A stretch of DNA of 64,000 nt from assembly GCA_030248295.1 (NCBI GenBank), contig JASANH010000479.1, forward strand, positions 372,001-436,000, in the 5' to 3' direction. The notes beneath the pieces were generated by a model, which worked only from the letters and a program-made list of their open reading frames with translations, was not told the DNA's origin and ran no database searches. The DNA comes from Mesodorylaimus sp. YZB2_4 (lineage: Eukaryota > Nematoda > Enoplea > Dorylaimida > Dorylaimidae). This document shows positions 22,685-33,055 of the stretch, piece by piece (position 1 is the stretch's first letter; every line of letters begins with the position of its first letter). A program made the position numbers and the translations under genes.

Positions 22685-23402
22685 CTTCCGAGGAAACGTT
22701 CCCGACTGTCTCTGGCAAATCAAAACGAAACTTTGCGTGAAAGCAGTGCACAGGCAGGGATGAATTTTGGTGCTGATTATTTTTTCCAGTGGCCCCAGTT
22801 TGACCAGAAAATGACCACATTTTCGAGCAAGATAGCAGGAGAAAAAACTAAAAAAATACGCCGTGGGTGAGAGTTAAACTCGTACCCTCGCAATTCATAG
22901 GCGCACTTTCTATTAGTTCTAGACGCGTACGGAGAGGGGGGGGATGCAACGGTTCGAATGACCCCCACCCCCCCCCCCGTCCGTCCACAGAAAAAGTGTC
23001 AAGGTTACTGTCAAGGTCAAGGACATGTACACATTTTTCCCCATACCCGGCACTCCGTACAAAAGTTGAAGTGGTGAAGATTATTTATGCTCGACCGGTG
23101 GTTTACAGAGCAAAATCAATTTCTGGGAGCCTGAAAACCCAAACTTTCGCCTTCGGCGCGCACCCCCTACCTCAAATCCTGCGTACGCCGCTGAGTTCGA
23201 CCAGCGCTGCCCGATGACGCGCGCAAAAAACTTGAATAGTCGAAGTACCCGTAAATGCTCGAAAATGTAGTCATTTTCTGGTTAACCAAGGGCTACTGGA
23301 AAAAATTATCAGCATCAAAATTCATCCCTGCCTGGGTACTGCTTTCACTCAAAGTTTCGTTTTGATTTGCTAGCGACATTCGGGAATGTTCCCTCCTTAG
23401 AT
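22685..23402. mobile_element. Foldback/MITE-like element with ~150-bp inverted arms
   Basis: The arm at about 22685-22835 and the reverse complement of about 23255-23402 share long blocks, for example CAAATCAAAACGAAACTTTG and GGCAGGGATGAATTTTG. Between them lie about 420 bp including a tRNA-like stretch (minus, about 22862-22935) and C/G runs. No transposase is encoded. It is present in unit A, and I see no counterpart in unit B, so it was probably inserted after the duplication. Confidence 0.65.
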
Positions 23403-23409
23403 ACAAACG

Positions 23410-24560
23410 ATATATATTTGTATGTAGCGTCGAATAAAATCAATGAATTTTTTTCGCATGTTCATTGATTCGACAGGGCATGAAAGCCAAAATTGCGTAT
23501 GTGGGCGTATCTTGAAGACCTCTCAATCCGACTAGGGGATAATCGACGGGTTACGGATACGTATCTCGTGCTAAATCTTCTACCCAAACAATACGCGCAT
23601 CCAAGGCAAGTTATTTCAAATGGGTCTAAGAGGGAACGAAGAGTTTGGCAAATGCAAGTCCTATAAGACAGGAAACTGTTTCAGATAGTCTACGTAGATC
23701 TAGCGCAAAGCTCACTCAAGAAACAAATCCTTTGATTCCTCCACTTTCTCAGCTGAAAGTAATATGACGCTGTGTCCATGGCTGCCACCATAACGTCATA
23801 GTCTAGACTCAGGAAAGCCATTCGAAACAAGGGGTCCTAAGAGAAAAATTTGTATTCCCATGTGCCCTTTCTAAAACTGACTTGTTAGAGGTTTATTTTC
23901 GTTGAACGATCAAGATAAATTCTTGGCTAGTCAGGTGTCGCCTGGTCGGATGTAGATAATTTGACAGAACGTGCCGCGTGAGCCAATTGTATCAGCACGT
24001 GCACAGGATTTGGACCCGACAGAATATCTTGCGAGCACAAACATTTTGATGAAGGTAGGAGGAATTGATAAGATATTGCCTTACAAGATGGACAATAATT
24101 GTTCTGTTGATGCACGCGTTCGAGAGGAAGTAGGAGGGTGACGAAGGCGCACGTGACAAGCCTTAGTTCTGCCGACTCGACCTAACTCACCACTCCTTTC
24201 CTCTGTACCCACTGCGAATGGCACAGACATGAATACGGACCATTCTCATAGCGTTCGGGAGGCTAAGTGGGGAATATGAAGTGGGAATGAAAATGAGGGG
24301 AATGCAAGAGATAGTTTCTCAGGCGCCATAAACGAATGCTATACTAATACAATGTGTATATATCACCATGAAGGTAGTAAGAGGTGGGAAATAATGGCGG
24401 GTATTGTACAGTCCGCACAGTTCTTGTTTCCTCCATCCGTGACATAATGAGGTTAATTATTGTTATTCGGCCAAGAGTACGTGACTCGGTTGTTTGCGAC
24501 CCAGAAATTAGTGATGAGCGCCGGATGCCTGTATGCTGTGTATACCGTACCACTTTGCCT
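23410..24560. other. Unit A spacer leading to the peptide gene promoter
   Basis: No ORF is supported. Parts align with unit B (about 32120-32990), including a GAGGAAGTAGGAGG block followed by CACGTGACAAG about 500 bp upstream of each peptide gene. Confidence 0.5.
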
Positions 24561-24572
24561 CACACCTACGGG

Positions 24573-24580
24573 TATAAATA
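24573..24580 (+). promoter_or_regulatory. TATA box of allatostatin-C-like gene A
   Basis: The context GGGTATAAATA lies 62 bases before the ATG. The same GGGTATAAAT sits 61 bases before the ATG of gene B. Confidence 0.65.
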
Positions 24581-24634
24581 CTAGCTGCTCGTGACACCTG
24601 CCTAGTTCACACATTTTGTATGACCTGAAGATCG

Positions 24635-25180
24635 ATGGCAAAATTTTGCATCGCTATTATTTTACTGCTGTATGTATTTGCTGCGGGCTGTATGCAGTGG
24701 CCGCCACTGGACCAGTAAGTTCCAATTCAACTTATTCAGGCAGTTCCTTGGACCCTTGGCAGTTCTTCTTGGGCCGCCAGCAGCAATTTGTATATGCAGT
24801 TCAGTAGTGCAACCTTGACAAGCCCACCTATGAACAAACAGCAAATCGTGGGCTGAATTTTAACTTGGAAGGGCTCTGGTCGAAACTTTCAAAAACCTTC
24901 TCTGACCTTGCTCATCGAAGCTGGCTCACAGGCCACAGACTCATAGTCAGTCACGTAAAATTGCTGCTTCTTTTCTAGCTCGGCCCCAATGTACAGGAAA
25001 GCCAAGCCTCGTATGATTGAAACACAAGGATCATCAAAACGATCGGGAGAGCAAGGCACGAAAGATGAGCGCGAGGCTTTCATTAAAAGCCTTCCACCCG
25101 AATGGCAGAAATATATCGAGCGCCACCGAAAATTCAAAAATTGCTTCTATTCGATCGTACAATGCATTAGAAAAAGTTGA
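24635..25180 (+). CDS. Allatostatin-C/somatostatin-like prohormone A
   Basis: A two-exon, 93-residue secreted precursor. Exon 1 (24635-24714) is essentially the signal peptide (MAKFCIAIILLLYVFAAGC). A 264-bp GT-AG intron follows, then exon 2 (24979-25180). The C-terminus is R-K / FKNCFYSIVQCI / R-K-S-stop: a 12-residue peptide with a C-x6-C ring flanked by basic cleavage sites. Allatostatin-C peptides have the same C-x6-C ring, the same place at the precursor end and often a terminal R-K. Residues inside the ring differ from the insect CYFNPISC, so the family call is by architecture. A paralogue with identical core peptide is at 33056. Likely a neuropeptide released into haemolymph or body fluid. 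Confidence 0.7.
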
Positions 25181-25689
25181 AACTGGCGGGAAAAGAGAGA
25201 GAAATTAGGATGACTTTAGATTTTTTTCCTCTTATATGCCTTATTCGGTTAAAATACAGTGTATAGGACCTTTTACTCGATTTTATTATGTGCTTTGTCA
25301 GTATCGTCTGTTCCATCTGCCCGACAGTGCCCAGCACATTCTCGTCGCCCATCGCTTCTTTTGTGGAACCTATCGACTTATTTGACATTAGTAAGCAGCC
25401 CGCACTACGAAGAAGATACCATCAGAGGTGTTTGACAAATATATCAATGCACCGCGATGTATTCAAACTGCACAGTCGATAACGTTGCAAGCGACATTTC
25501 ACAGAAGATGAAATCGTTGACTGCCTGTTCAGGGCCTAGAAATGGGCAATCCAGTAAATGCTGTCAGATTTAAATGTGAGATCCTGTGTGTTGCAATTGT
25601 AACACTACTTGATCCGTGTTACTGAAGGGAGTGACCGGCGCCTTTACACCACGCCAAAAACACAGGGCAGCCAACCGAGTCTTCCGACC

Positions 25690-25967
25690 TGGTCTATGGC
25701 TGAAACATCACCCTGGTGGGTTACGCTGCCGACTCCGTGCAAAGAATTGATGGACAGTCGAACCTCTACACGATGGTTTATGGAACATTTCAGTATGACT
25801 GTTACAATATACATTTACCAGTACAATACTACAGAGAAAAGGCCATTGCTATTCATTTTAATGCCAATTATTCAAAAGCGCACTTGACGGCGAAGGTTCA
25901 GAAAATTCGATTATCGGAAGCAGGAGCACTGAAATACGAAGAGAACTTCACCCAAACAGAGTTATGA
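25690..25967 (+). pseudogene. Galectin-like domain fragment (tentative)
   Basis: An open stretch of about 90 codons ending at a stop (25967). The translation includes D-C-Y-N-I-H-L and then K-A-I-A-I-H-F-N-A-N-Y, which resembles the galectin core (ixLHFNPRF). The usual W and the R of HFNPR are absent, and an in-frame stop sits just before the fragment. It may be the last exon of an unseen gene or a relic. The fold call is weak. Confidence 0.28.
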
Positions 25968-26440
25968 TCTGATGTTGAAACAGGAAGACCAACGGTTGTT
26001 GATAAATGACATGAGGGATCTCAAAAAAGGCGACGTCGAGCAAGGACTTGCCACATCTAGTCGGACTAGCAACAGTCTGTGAGCCATCGATTGCAGAAAC
26101 GAGGCTCATGATTGAGAGGCGGGTAGCCGATGGGACCAGCATATCGACATTCAGGTCTCCCATCAACAGACGTTTAGAATTTTGGTGAAACGCGCGCTGA
26201 ATGTAATTCGACAAGGCGTCAATGGAGTGGGGATCTGTGTGCGGAATGTAGACCAAAATAAGAATGACAAAATGATGACTATCACCAATGCGCAAGGACA
26301 AGGTTTCTGGGTTGGTGTATGCCATAATGAGAGGGCGACTTCAAAATGACGGCAGGGAGTAAGGATTTTACGTAAGCCAACACAGCACCACCGCCTTTCT
26401 TGCGATCGCATCGAAAAATAAAAAATAATTTTGAAGACAT
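25950..26440 (-). pseudogene. LINE endonuclease relic
   Basis: Minus-strand translation gives an APE-type endonuclease fragment split by one frameshift near 26345. The upstream frame has D-R-K-K-G-G-G-A-V-L-A-Y-V; the downstream frame has V-Y-I-P-H and then L-L-M-G-D-L-N-V-D. These are the (R)GGG(V)A and GDxN motifs of non-LTR retrotransposons. No reverse transcriptase follows. A 5' fragment, dead. Confidence 0.75.
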
Positions 26441-27479
26441 AACTCAATGTTCTGAATTGATGGATCCAATTACTTTAAACGACGCCGAAGCAATCGAGCT
26501 GTGAAACTAAAATGATTCCGCTAACTTCATCAAGTTTCCCCAAAAGGCTGTTTACATTTGCAAAAGCAAATTGTCCATAGTTTTTTGTTATCTGCCATGT
26601 GACTGAATACCGAAACGTGTAAAAAAATTGTTAAAATTATAATATTGTTAATTCGAATGATAATATACTGCTAATTAAAGCTTCTGCCAAAAACACTGAC
26701 GTGTATCGTATATTCGCTCAGAAAACCAGATTTTTCAGTGCAAGGAGCGCAGAGAAAGAAAAGAACACAACCGGTCATGGCGACCACGTGATATTTGATA
26801 ATGTGAGGCTACATATTCATAAAGGCTGTCTATGCTATCCGAGTGGGTGGGGTAGTACGAAGTGGACACGAGCCGATGGGGGGGAGGGGTGGTTGAGAGT
26901 TGACACGCAATGGACGTCCACTTAAGAGGTGCTTTTTTAGCATCTTTCGCAAATCACTAAATCACCAATATTTAGTGATTATGTGAAAGAGGGGACTATA
27001 GACGTGACTGAGAAGCTGGTTACAGTATTTTGCCTGAAGTCCTAAGATGGCAGATCCTAAAAGCGTGCTCTACAGTGGGAATATTATTTTTTTTAGTGAT
27101 AAAACCACAATATCTTCAAATAAATAGCCAAACCAAGACAGCAGAGAAGATGAAAGATTATTTGTCATCTTGAGGAGATTGATAGAGGATCATGCGGTGT
27201 AGTTCCACCAGAAAGATCCCGCCGATCCCGATTCCTACTTGACTTTGCCACGTACCTGTCGGGTCGTTTGATGAAGAAGGAAGAGGCTGGAAATGGACAA
27301 GGGGTACTCACATTCGCTTTGAAATGAGGTTGAGCATCCAATGCGGATCTGCGCGACTGCAGTCCATATGCAGTATTTCGATTTATTCTATCATTTCAGG
27401 TAGGACGCTGGGTACGGAGAAGTACCAGGGTGAACTCCTTTTTTTTTAGGCAGTTCGAGCGAAACGGAGAGGAAGTAGA

Positions 27480-27492
27480 GGGGGGGGGGGGG
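27480..27492 (+). repeat. Poly-G tract (13 G)
   Basis: Thirteen uninterrupted guanines. Confidence 0.9.
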
Positions 27493-27763
27493 TGGAAAGC
27501 CGAAAAACACATTTGAGGGTAGACATCCTTTATGGATGGCCCCAAGACCAACAGGGAGAGCTTATTTTGGATTTTACTCTACGTAAAAGTACGAGTGCAC
27601 TACTCCTGAGAGTGCTCCTAGTTGAGTACAGGTGTATAATCTGTATTGGGGATACACTATTGCACCTCGACCTAGTGCTGTATGAATAACAATGATCTTT
27701 TTTATTAGTTTAAATACACACAATGAAAGCATGCGCATCGCTTTGTAAATTAAAATCATGTCC

Positions 27764-27781
27764 ATACAGTATATACTGTAT
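27764..27781. repeat. Perfect 18-bp palindrome
   Basis: ATACAGTATATACTGTAT reads the same on both strands. It may be chance in AT-rich DNA or a binding site for a dimeric protein. Confidence 0.8.
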
Positions 27782-28511
27782 CCTTTTTTCAAATTATATT
27801 AACCACACAAACGGACTGGTCAAGACCCAACAAACGCCTATTGGAAATTCTATAGTCAGAGCATCACTCTGCGACTTCTTTCAGTTGAGTGTGTTTTTGA
27901 AATGATATTGGCACAGGCGTCGAAAAGTAGGGAAGAACGTCTACAGTTCAACTATAAAAAGGCTGCACCTCACGTCACTGGTTACTATACCTATGCGAAC
28001 TTACCCCCACATGCGTCCTACCGACTCAAAGCAGGTAGGGTAGAAATGGAGTCGAAACAAAGCCTGGACCACACACTAAAGGTTACGTCAAAACTGCACC
28101 AAAATCATTCTCATTACGTCACTAATTATGTTTTTCAAAAATATTTGCAGCGTTTTGCTCCTATTTTGCTCACGTAAGCCGAAATTGACTAATAACCGGT
28201 CGTGAAATGTAGGTCACACGTGTGACATGCAGCTAATAAGAGGAGCCCACTGGTTTATTTTACGTCACTGTCCCTTTTTTGACTATGATTCGCGTGCCGA
28301 ATTCGGCCTCTGGCAAGAGCCAAAAAACCGGTTTCTCATGAAACTGTAACTAAATCTAACGCATGCGATTTAGAAAAATTGCGCGAACAGCTCGATTTAT
28401 TAAAGCTAAATTGGGAGAGCCAAGAAAAACTGGGTTCTATCACTGATTACTCTTTAATTTTTTGAGGTTGATTAATCGAGTTTAGGCCATTTGCTGTGCA
28501 GCTCAACGTGT

Positions 28512-28518
28512 TTATAAG
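28512..28518 (+). promoter_or_regulatory. TATA-like box of CAP-3
   Basis: TTATAAG sits at the position of TATATAAG in unit A. It differs by base changes although the transcript region downstream is nearly identical. Confidence 0.5.
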
Positions 28519-28613
28519 GACTGTGCCTTGGCTACGGAAATCATTCCATACTCGGAATTCAGTGAATCATTACGGAAAGACGTCAGAATCGTCGGCTATC
28601 TGATCAAGAAGTA

Positions 28614-29711
28614 ATGCCTCGTTTGGTGTTGCCCCTGCTGGTTGCGTTCATTTGTTTTCGCTTTGTGTCAGCTGGCCTCTTGAGTTTGAGCGAAGATGAG
28701 AAAAAGGCGGCCGTCGACGTCCATAACAAGTACCGAATCGACGCTGGGGCTACGGCTATGCAAAAGCTGGTAAGGAGGGTACTATGGCAGTGCAACTTTA
28801 CACTGGGCAGGAAAGTCATCAACATGAGAACATGTCAGACTGTGACCCTATTTCAGAAATGGAACTTCGAGTTGGAGCAATTCGCCCAAGCCGCGGCTGC
28901 CCGTTGCAACTTTGATCACTCGAGCTGGCAAGCTCGTCAGAACGTGGCTGGTTTCTCCTACATCGGAGAGAACATATACACGATCATTGGAGCAGTCGAT
29001 CAGCCCACTCTGGTTAAAGCCACTGACGACTGGGCGTCCGAACAGAAAGACTACGACCTGAACTCGAACTACTGCAGTGGTGTGTGCGGCCACTACACAC
29101 AGGTGAGCTGGATGGGGAAGATCCAAACTCTCGCTGTGACTCACGACCAGTACAGGCTGCTTGTGGACTGGAATTATGCTCCTTCTCCGTTTTAGATAGT
29201 TTGGGCTGCAACCACCGACGTCGGTTGCGCCATCGCCCAGTGCGACCAGGTCGTTGGATTCAATAACCAAGCCGGCCATATTATCTTCTGCAACTACGGA
29301 ATCGGAGGAAACATGCAAGGAGAGAAACCGTACGTGAAAGCCAGCGGAAGTAGTGAAATTGGGTCCGAATGCCAGCAACTCTATAACAAAACGGCGGATA
29401 GTAATGGACTTTGCGGTAAGACTGGGCTTGATAAAGGTTACGATCAGAAATCGGGCGCACATGTCAATTTTGCAGTTGATACCAGCGATAGTACGACTGT
29501 GGCTGTTGGAACTACGACACAAACTCCCGTCACCGATTCAACCTCGACCGCCGCCAGTGGCGCAACTGAAAGCGGGGACTCGAACGGGGAAAAGAGCGGG
29601 GAAAACTGGACGTGCGTTTACATTTGCTCTGAAGACGATTGGGTGGCCTCGGCAACCAACGGTTGGGCCAACTGTAATTGGGACTGCGGCTGGAAACGAA
29701 GTTGCCAGTGA
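28614..29711 (+). CDS. Secreted CAP/SCP protein with cysteine-rich tail (CAP-3)
   Basis: A near-identical duplicate of CAP-2 at a constant offset of 8186 bp. Exons are 28614-28769, 28857-29102 and 29196-29711, with the same optional 60-bp last intron (about 29417-29476). I count about four residue changes in the coding exons: T to I before G-A-V-D-Q, A to P in G-E-K-x-Y-V, G to V in T-V-A-x-G-T, and N to G in A-A-S-x-A-T. All CAP catalytic-site-like residues and all cysteines are kept. The first intron is base-for-base the same as in CAP-2. The gene looks functional; whether the copies differ in expression cannot be seen. Confidence 0.88.
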
Positions 29712-29715
29712 TATT

Positions 29716-30800
29716 AAGAAAGGAGATGTAGACGACCACAGGAAGCGCCAGGATTGCTTTTCTATTATGCGTTGTGATGTTTGCCCTTGTGAGTGGACAC
29801 GACGAGGAACCATGTCAAAGCTTCGGAGTAGGGGTTTTTAGCCATTTCTGTTTCCGACGAGGTGATGGGTGATGAATGATAACTTTATCATGTGGATCTA
29901 CATTTGACCTTCTTTCGATTAGCACTTTTCACCAGCGCTAACAAAGACACAGATCGACAACTTGCATATTTTTGTGTTCGAGGGATGCAATACGCCCATT
30001 TTTGACAAAATTAAGGTCAGCGATTGGTCATGAGCCCTCTACGAGCGGCACCGAAGTTGCTATTAATGTGCATACACCCGCCTGAAAAGCGGCACGCATC
30101 CTTGCCATGCTTATATTTTTAAAAGTGAATCGTAGAGGTATACTACGGAACACATGGCCCTGTCGCTTCATCGGACATTCCGATTTCATGCCTCGATCGA
30201 TCCGGTGTGCTTTCCTTTCGAAACCCTTTCGATAAGTTTGAAACAGAACAAATCCCCACTCGAAGTTGTTGGCGAGACTGTCACGTGCCAACAACGAGAC
30301 TCGAGGAGAAATCGACGTCGAGGGCGAGATAATTCTTGCAATAACAGAGGATGGGACCATCAGTGGCGGACTCGCGTGATTAGGCTCATCGACGAAAGGA
30401 TAAGGCTGATTCGAGCTCGCCCTCTAAGTGACGTGGGGCGTCACGAGCTACAAAGATCTCCAAGATATGTCGACCGAAAGTCATGCGTTTGAAGTAGAAG
30501 GCAACTTCCCAAATCGAAGTTATTGCCGATCCTGTCACGTGCTGAAAACGGGACTCGAGGAGAAATCGAAACTGCTTGCTATTGGGGGGGGGGGGTGGCT
30601 AATTATAGGCAGAGGCGGATTCGAGCAACGACGAAATGACAAGGGAGGTGTGAGCTCACACGCCCTAAAATAGGAGCGGTCGGCGCCGTCTGAAAGATGT
30701 CACAGAGATGTCGACGCAACCCACGACCCTCCTATGGCCGGTGCTAATATGGGTCCATGGAACTCCAAATAGCAGCGGCGATGGAGAGGATCGAGCAGCG
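29716..30800. other. Flank of CAP-3 with a local ~250-bp tandem repeat
   Basis: About 30265-30480 is repeated in diverged form at about 30517-30720; shared blocks include TGTCACGTGC followed by GGGACTCGAGGAGAAATCGA, and later GATGTCGAC. A 12-G tract (30584-30595) lies in the second copy. No gene. Confidence 0.5.
30584..30595 (+). repeat. Poly-G tract (12 G)
   Basis: Twelve uninterrupted guanines. Confidence 0.9.
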
Positions 30801-31150
30801 GCGGCAGTAAAGAGGGTTGCTCAAGCCACAAAAAAAAGCCCACGCAGTCTACAGACACCCGCTGAGTTTATTGTTACCGCACCACAACGGCCGTGTAGAC
30901 TCACAATTTTGGGTAGCAGCGCGCGGCCGTTGAAGGGGTTCCGACTGACCTGAGCCCTAACAAGTAAGTGCTCACCGAGCAAGCTCAGACCAGGATTTCA
31001 AGACCAGTCGTCTGCCAAAGCCTGCAAACCAAACTGGTCACTCGAGCTCGATCTCGCTCTCAGTCTCCTTCCAATCCTGACTCAGTAGAGGCTGACGAGC
31101 TTCCTGAACTAGTGCATCGATAGGCCGGAGAGAGTAGTCCATGCTTATGT
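30800..31150 (+). repeat. Interspersed repeat R1 (copy 2, partial)
   Basis: This aligns with 7540-7865 in the same orientation (for example GCCTGCAAACCAAAC(T/C)(G/A)GTCACTCGA). It is inserted in unit B and I see no equivalent in unit A. Confidence 0.55.
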
Positions 31151-31437
31151 GATATGGCTATTTGGATTTGCCGCATAATGAGAGTGAGAATCTCTCCTTA
31201 TGTCAGGACCAAGGCAAGCAAGCTCATTAGGAATAGATACGTTTCATCTTATTGATTCTGCCATCAGGTTTTTCTGCACCTTGACCTAATTTTATTCTGT
31301 AGATTTGCATGACGACTGATTAGGCATAGGCACGTGCATTATCCTGTTTTGCATATTGACTTTTAGACTGCATTCCAGTTTTCTTATTTGCACCGATTAT
31401 CAACTAGTCTTGCTATAGGCCTGTGTATTAGGAAAGG

Positions 31438-31445
31438 TATATAAG
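31438..31445 (+). promoter_or_regulatory. TATA box of a putative small gene
   Basis: TATATAAG in the context GGTATATAAGGACG resembles the TATA region of CAP-2 (GGTATATAAGGACTG). Confidence 0.4.
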
Positions 31446-31542
31446 GACGAACCCTGAGCATGTCAGTCACTGTGTCTATTTCTCTCGGAACAAGTAAATC
31501 GGTATTCGGATTGGTGTGTTCTTCATATTCGATTGGAATTCG

Positions 31543-31900
31543 ATGGCTCGCATTGCCAAGGTCAGTCGTCAAGGGCGGTATCACCCGTATCAGTTGCGCA
31601 CATTGGGTAAGCATAATTGAGTGTGGTGTGATTAGGACTGAGGGCTAGGAACATCCCAGCCTAACTACATCACACTTATTACAGGACGCTCTGGCTTAAA
31701 CTTCGCTCTGGCGTGAAATTAATTTATTTCGTCTTACGTTTCATCAGAACGAGGATGCGCAACCGGAAGGAGAGAGCAGGATCAAACATCTTGAAGGAAT
31801 GCTATCAAACTTTGCAAATGCATTTAAAGCTTTAGACTCACAATCAGACATGAATACGAATACGAGTACTGCACGTAGCATGGATCGATTATCGAAGTAA
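31543..31900 (+). CDS. Putative small spliced gene (unrecognised)
   Basis: The support is a TATA box about 100 bp upstream, an ATG at 31543, a donor AAG|GTCAGT (after 31560), an acceptor TTTCATCAG (ending 31747) and an open exon 31748-31900 ending TAA. This gives a 56-residue product starting MARIAK, then an acidic/helical stretch (S-R-I-K-H-L-E-G-M-L-S-N-F) and a Ser/Thr-rich end. An alternative model starts at 31460 and splices after 31606, in the same frame into the last exon (99 residues), but that ATG is too close to the TATA box. No family is recognised. Confidence 0.3.
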
Positions 31901-31904
31901 CGAG

Positions 31905-32985
31905 TTTTATTCCCATGTTTTGCAACCCGAGCTGGTCACGGCAGTCAGAAATGTCCACATGCGCACCGGCCACGCCATTATCGACCCACTATAAAATATT
32001 TCGGGGCACCCAGTTTCAGTCCCAAAAACAATAAGGTGCATTCAACGCAAGTTTTCAAATATGGTCAGGGCGAGGCACTGAAATTTTAAAATCCAAGATT
32101 CACCAAGCAAATACTGTTTAATGTAAAATACTGTTCTCAGGTACAGTACAAAGCCGTATAGTCTCCAGATCAGCGCGGAGTTCATTCAAAAAACAACTCC
32201 TTTGCTCCACCAGTAGCATCACGGTAATAATGGAATGGAGCAGTGCATACTGCCGTACAAAATGAGTGCGTCATTCAGATCCACAAAACAACCAATGTTC
32301 AGCCGAATGGGCTCATCGTCAGCCAAGGCGAACTATTCGAGGTGAGTAAGTATAAAGGATTCGTCTTTATCCAAGCGAGGATGTTTTATTTTTATCGAGC
32401 AACGATGAAGAATTTTCGAGCTGATTCTTGCCTTCAATGCCTATTAAGTAATGGGATGGTTTGATGGGAAGTGCCAATTCTGGGCACGTGCGCGGGATAT
32501 GAACCGTCTGGCAAATTCCGTCGCACGAGACAATTTGCCTGAGCTTCGAGGAAGCTGGTCAACCGGGCTTTGACTCCTTCAAAGTAATGGCTAGTAAAAT
32601 TAGCAATAATTGCTCTTAGTGTCGCGCTCTAGAGGAAGTAGGAGGACCAGACAAACAAGCTCACGTGACAAGTTTCGAGTTCTAGTTAGTTCTAATGAAC
32701 TGCCGCTCCTTTGGCCTGTGTGTACCTAATTCGAAGTGTGAGACGTGAACACTAACAAATCATCAGTAAACATTCGGTAGCCAAGAATAGGAACTAAATT
32801 AATGCCAACTGGTTCTAGAATGTTCTGAATTGTCGCTACCAACAAATTACTATTGCGTAGCATAAACGATTTAAAGGCGATAATTGGTTATTTGTTCAAG
32901 TCTACGTGACTCTGCTATTTATCATCCAGACATTATAGCCGTCAGCGCTAAATATCTGTATGCTGTGTATCCAACTTTGTTTCCT
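31905..32985. other. Unit B spacer
   Basis: This aligns in part with about 23640-24560 of unit A. No gene is supported. Confidence 0.45.
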
Positions 32986-32994
32986 AGCTAGGGG

Positions 32995-33002
32995 TATAAA
33001 TT
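32995..33002 (+). promoter_or_regulatory. TATA box of allatostatin-C-like gene B
   Basis: TATAAATT in the context GGGGTATAAAT lies 61 bases before the ATG, matching gene A. Confidence 0.65.
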
Positions 33003-33055
33003 CTGGCCTCATGGCATCTGTTGCAAAGCGGACTATTCGTGTTCTCTGAAGACCA

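Larger units (their letters stand above)
19709..25480 (+). repeat. Tandem segmental duplication, unit A
   Basis: This unit holds CAP-2 and the allatostatin-C-like gene A. It aligns collinearly with unit B (27960-33940). Shared anchors are GGCTGCA(T/C)CTCACGTCACTGG at the start, the whole CAP gene, the block GATCTCCAAGATATGTCGA (about 22270), the block GCGCAAAGCTCACTCAAGAAACAAATCC (about 23705), and the peptide gene with its promoter. The CAP part is at a constant offset of 8186 bp; the peptide gene is offset 8421 bp because of intervening insertions and deletions. Confidence 0.75.
26450..27955. other. Intergenic between duplication units
   Basis: No ORF is supported. It contains a G tract and an 18-bp palindrome (listed separately). 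Confidence 0.4.

Noticed and set aside
31460-31606. ATG at 31460 as start of the small gene
   Set aside because: It lies only about 15 bp after the TATA box, upstream of the expected transcription start; kept only as an alternative.
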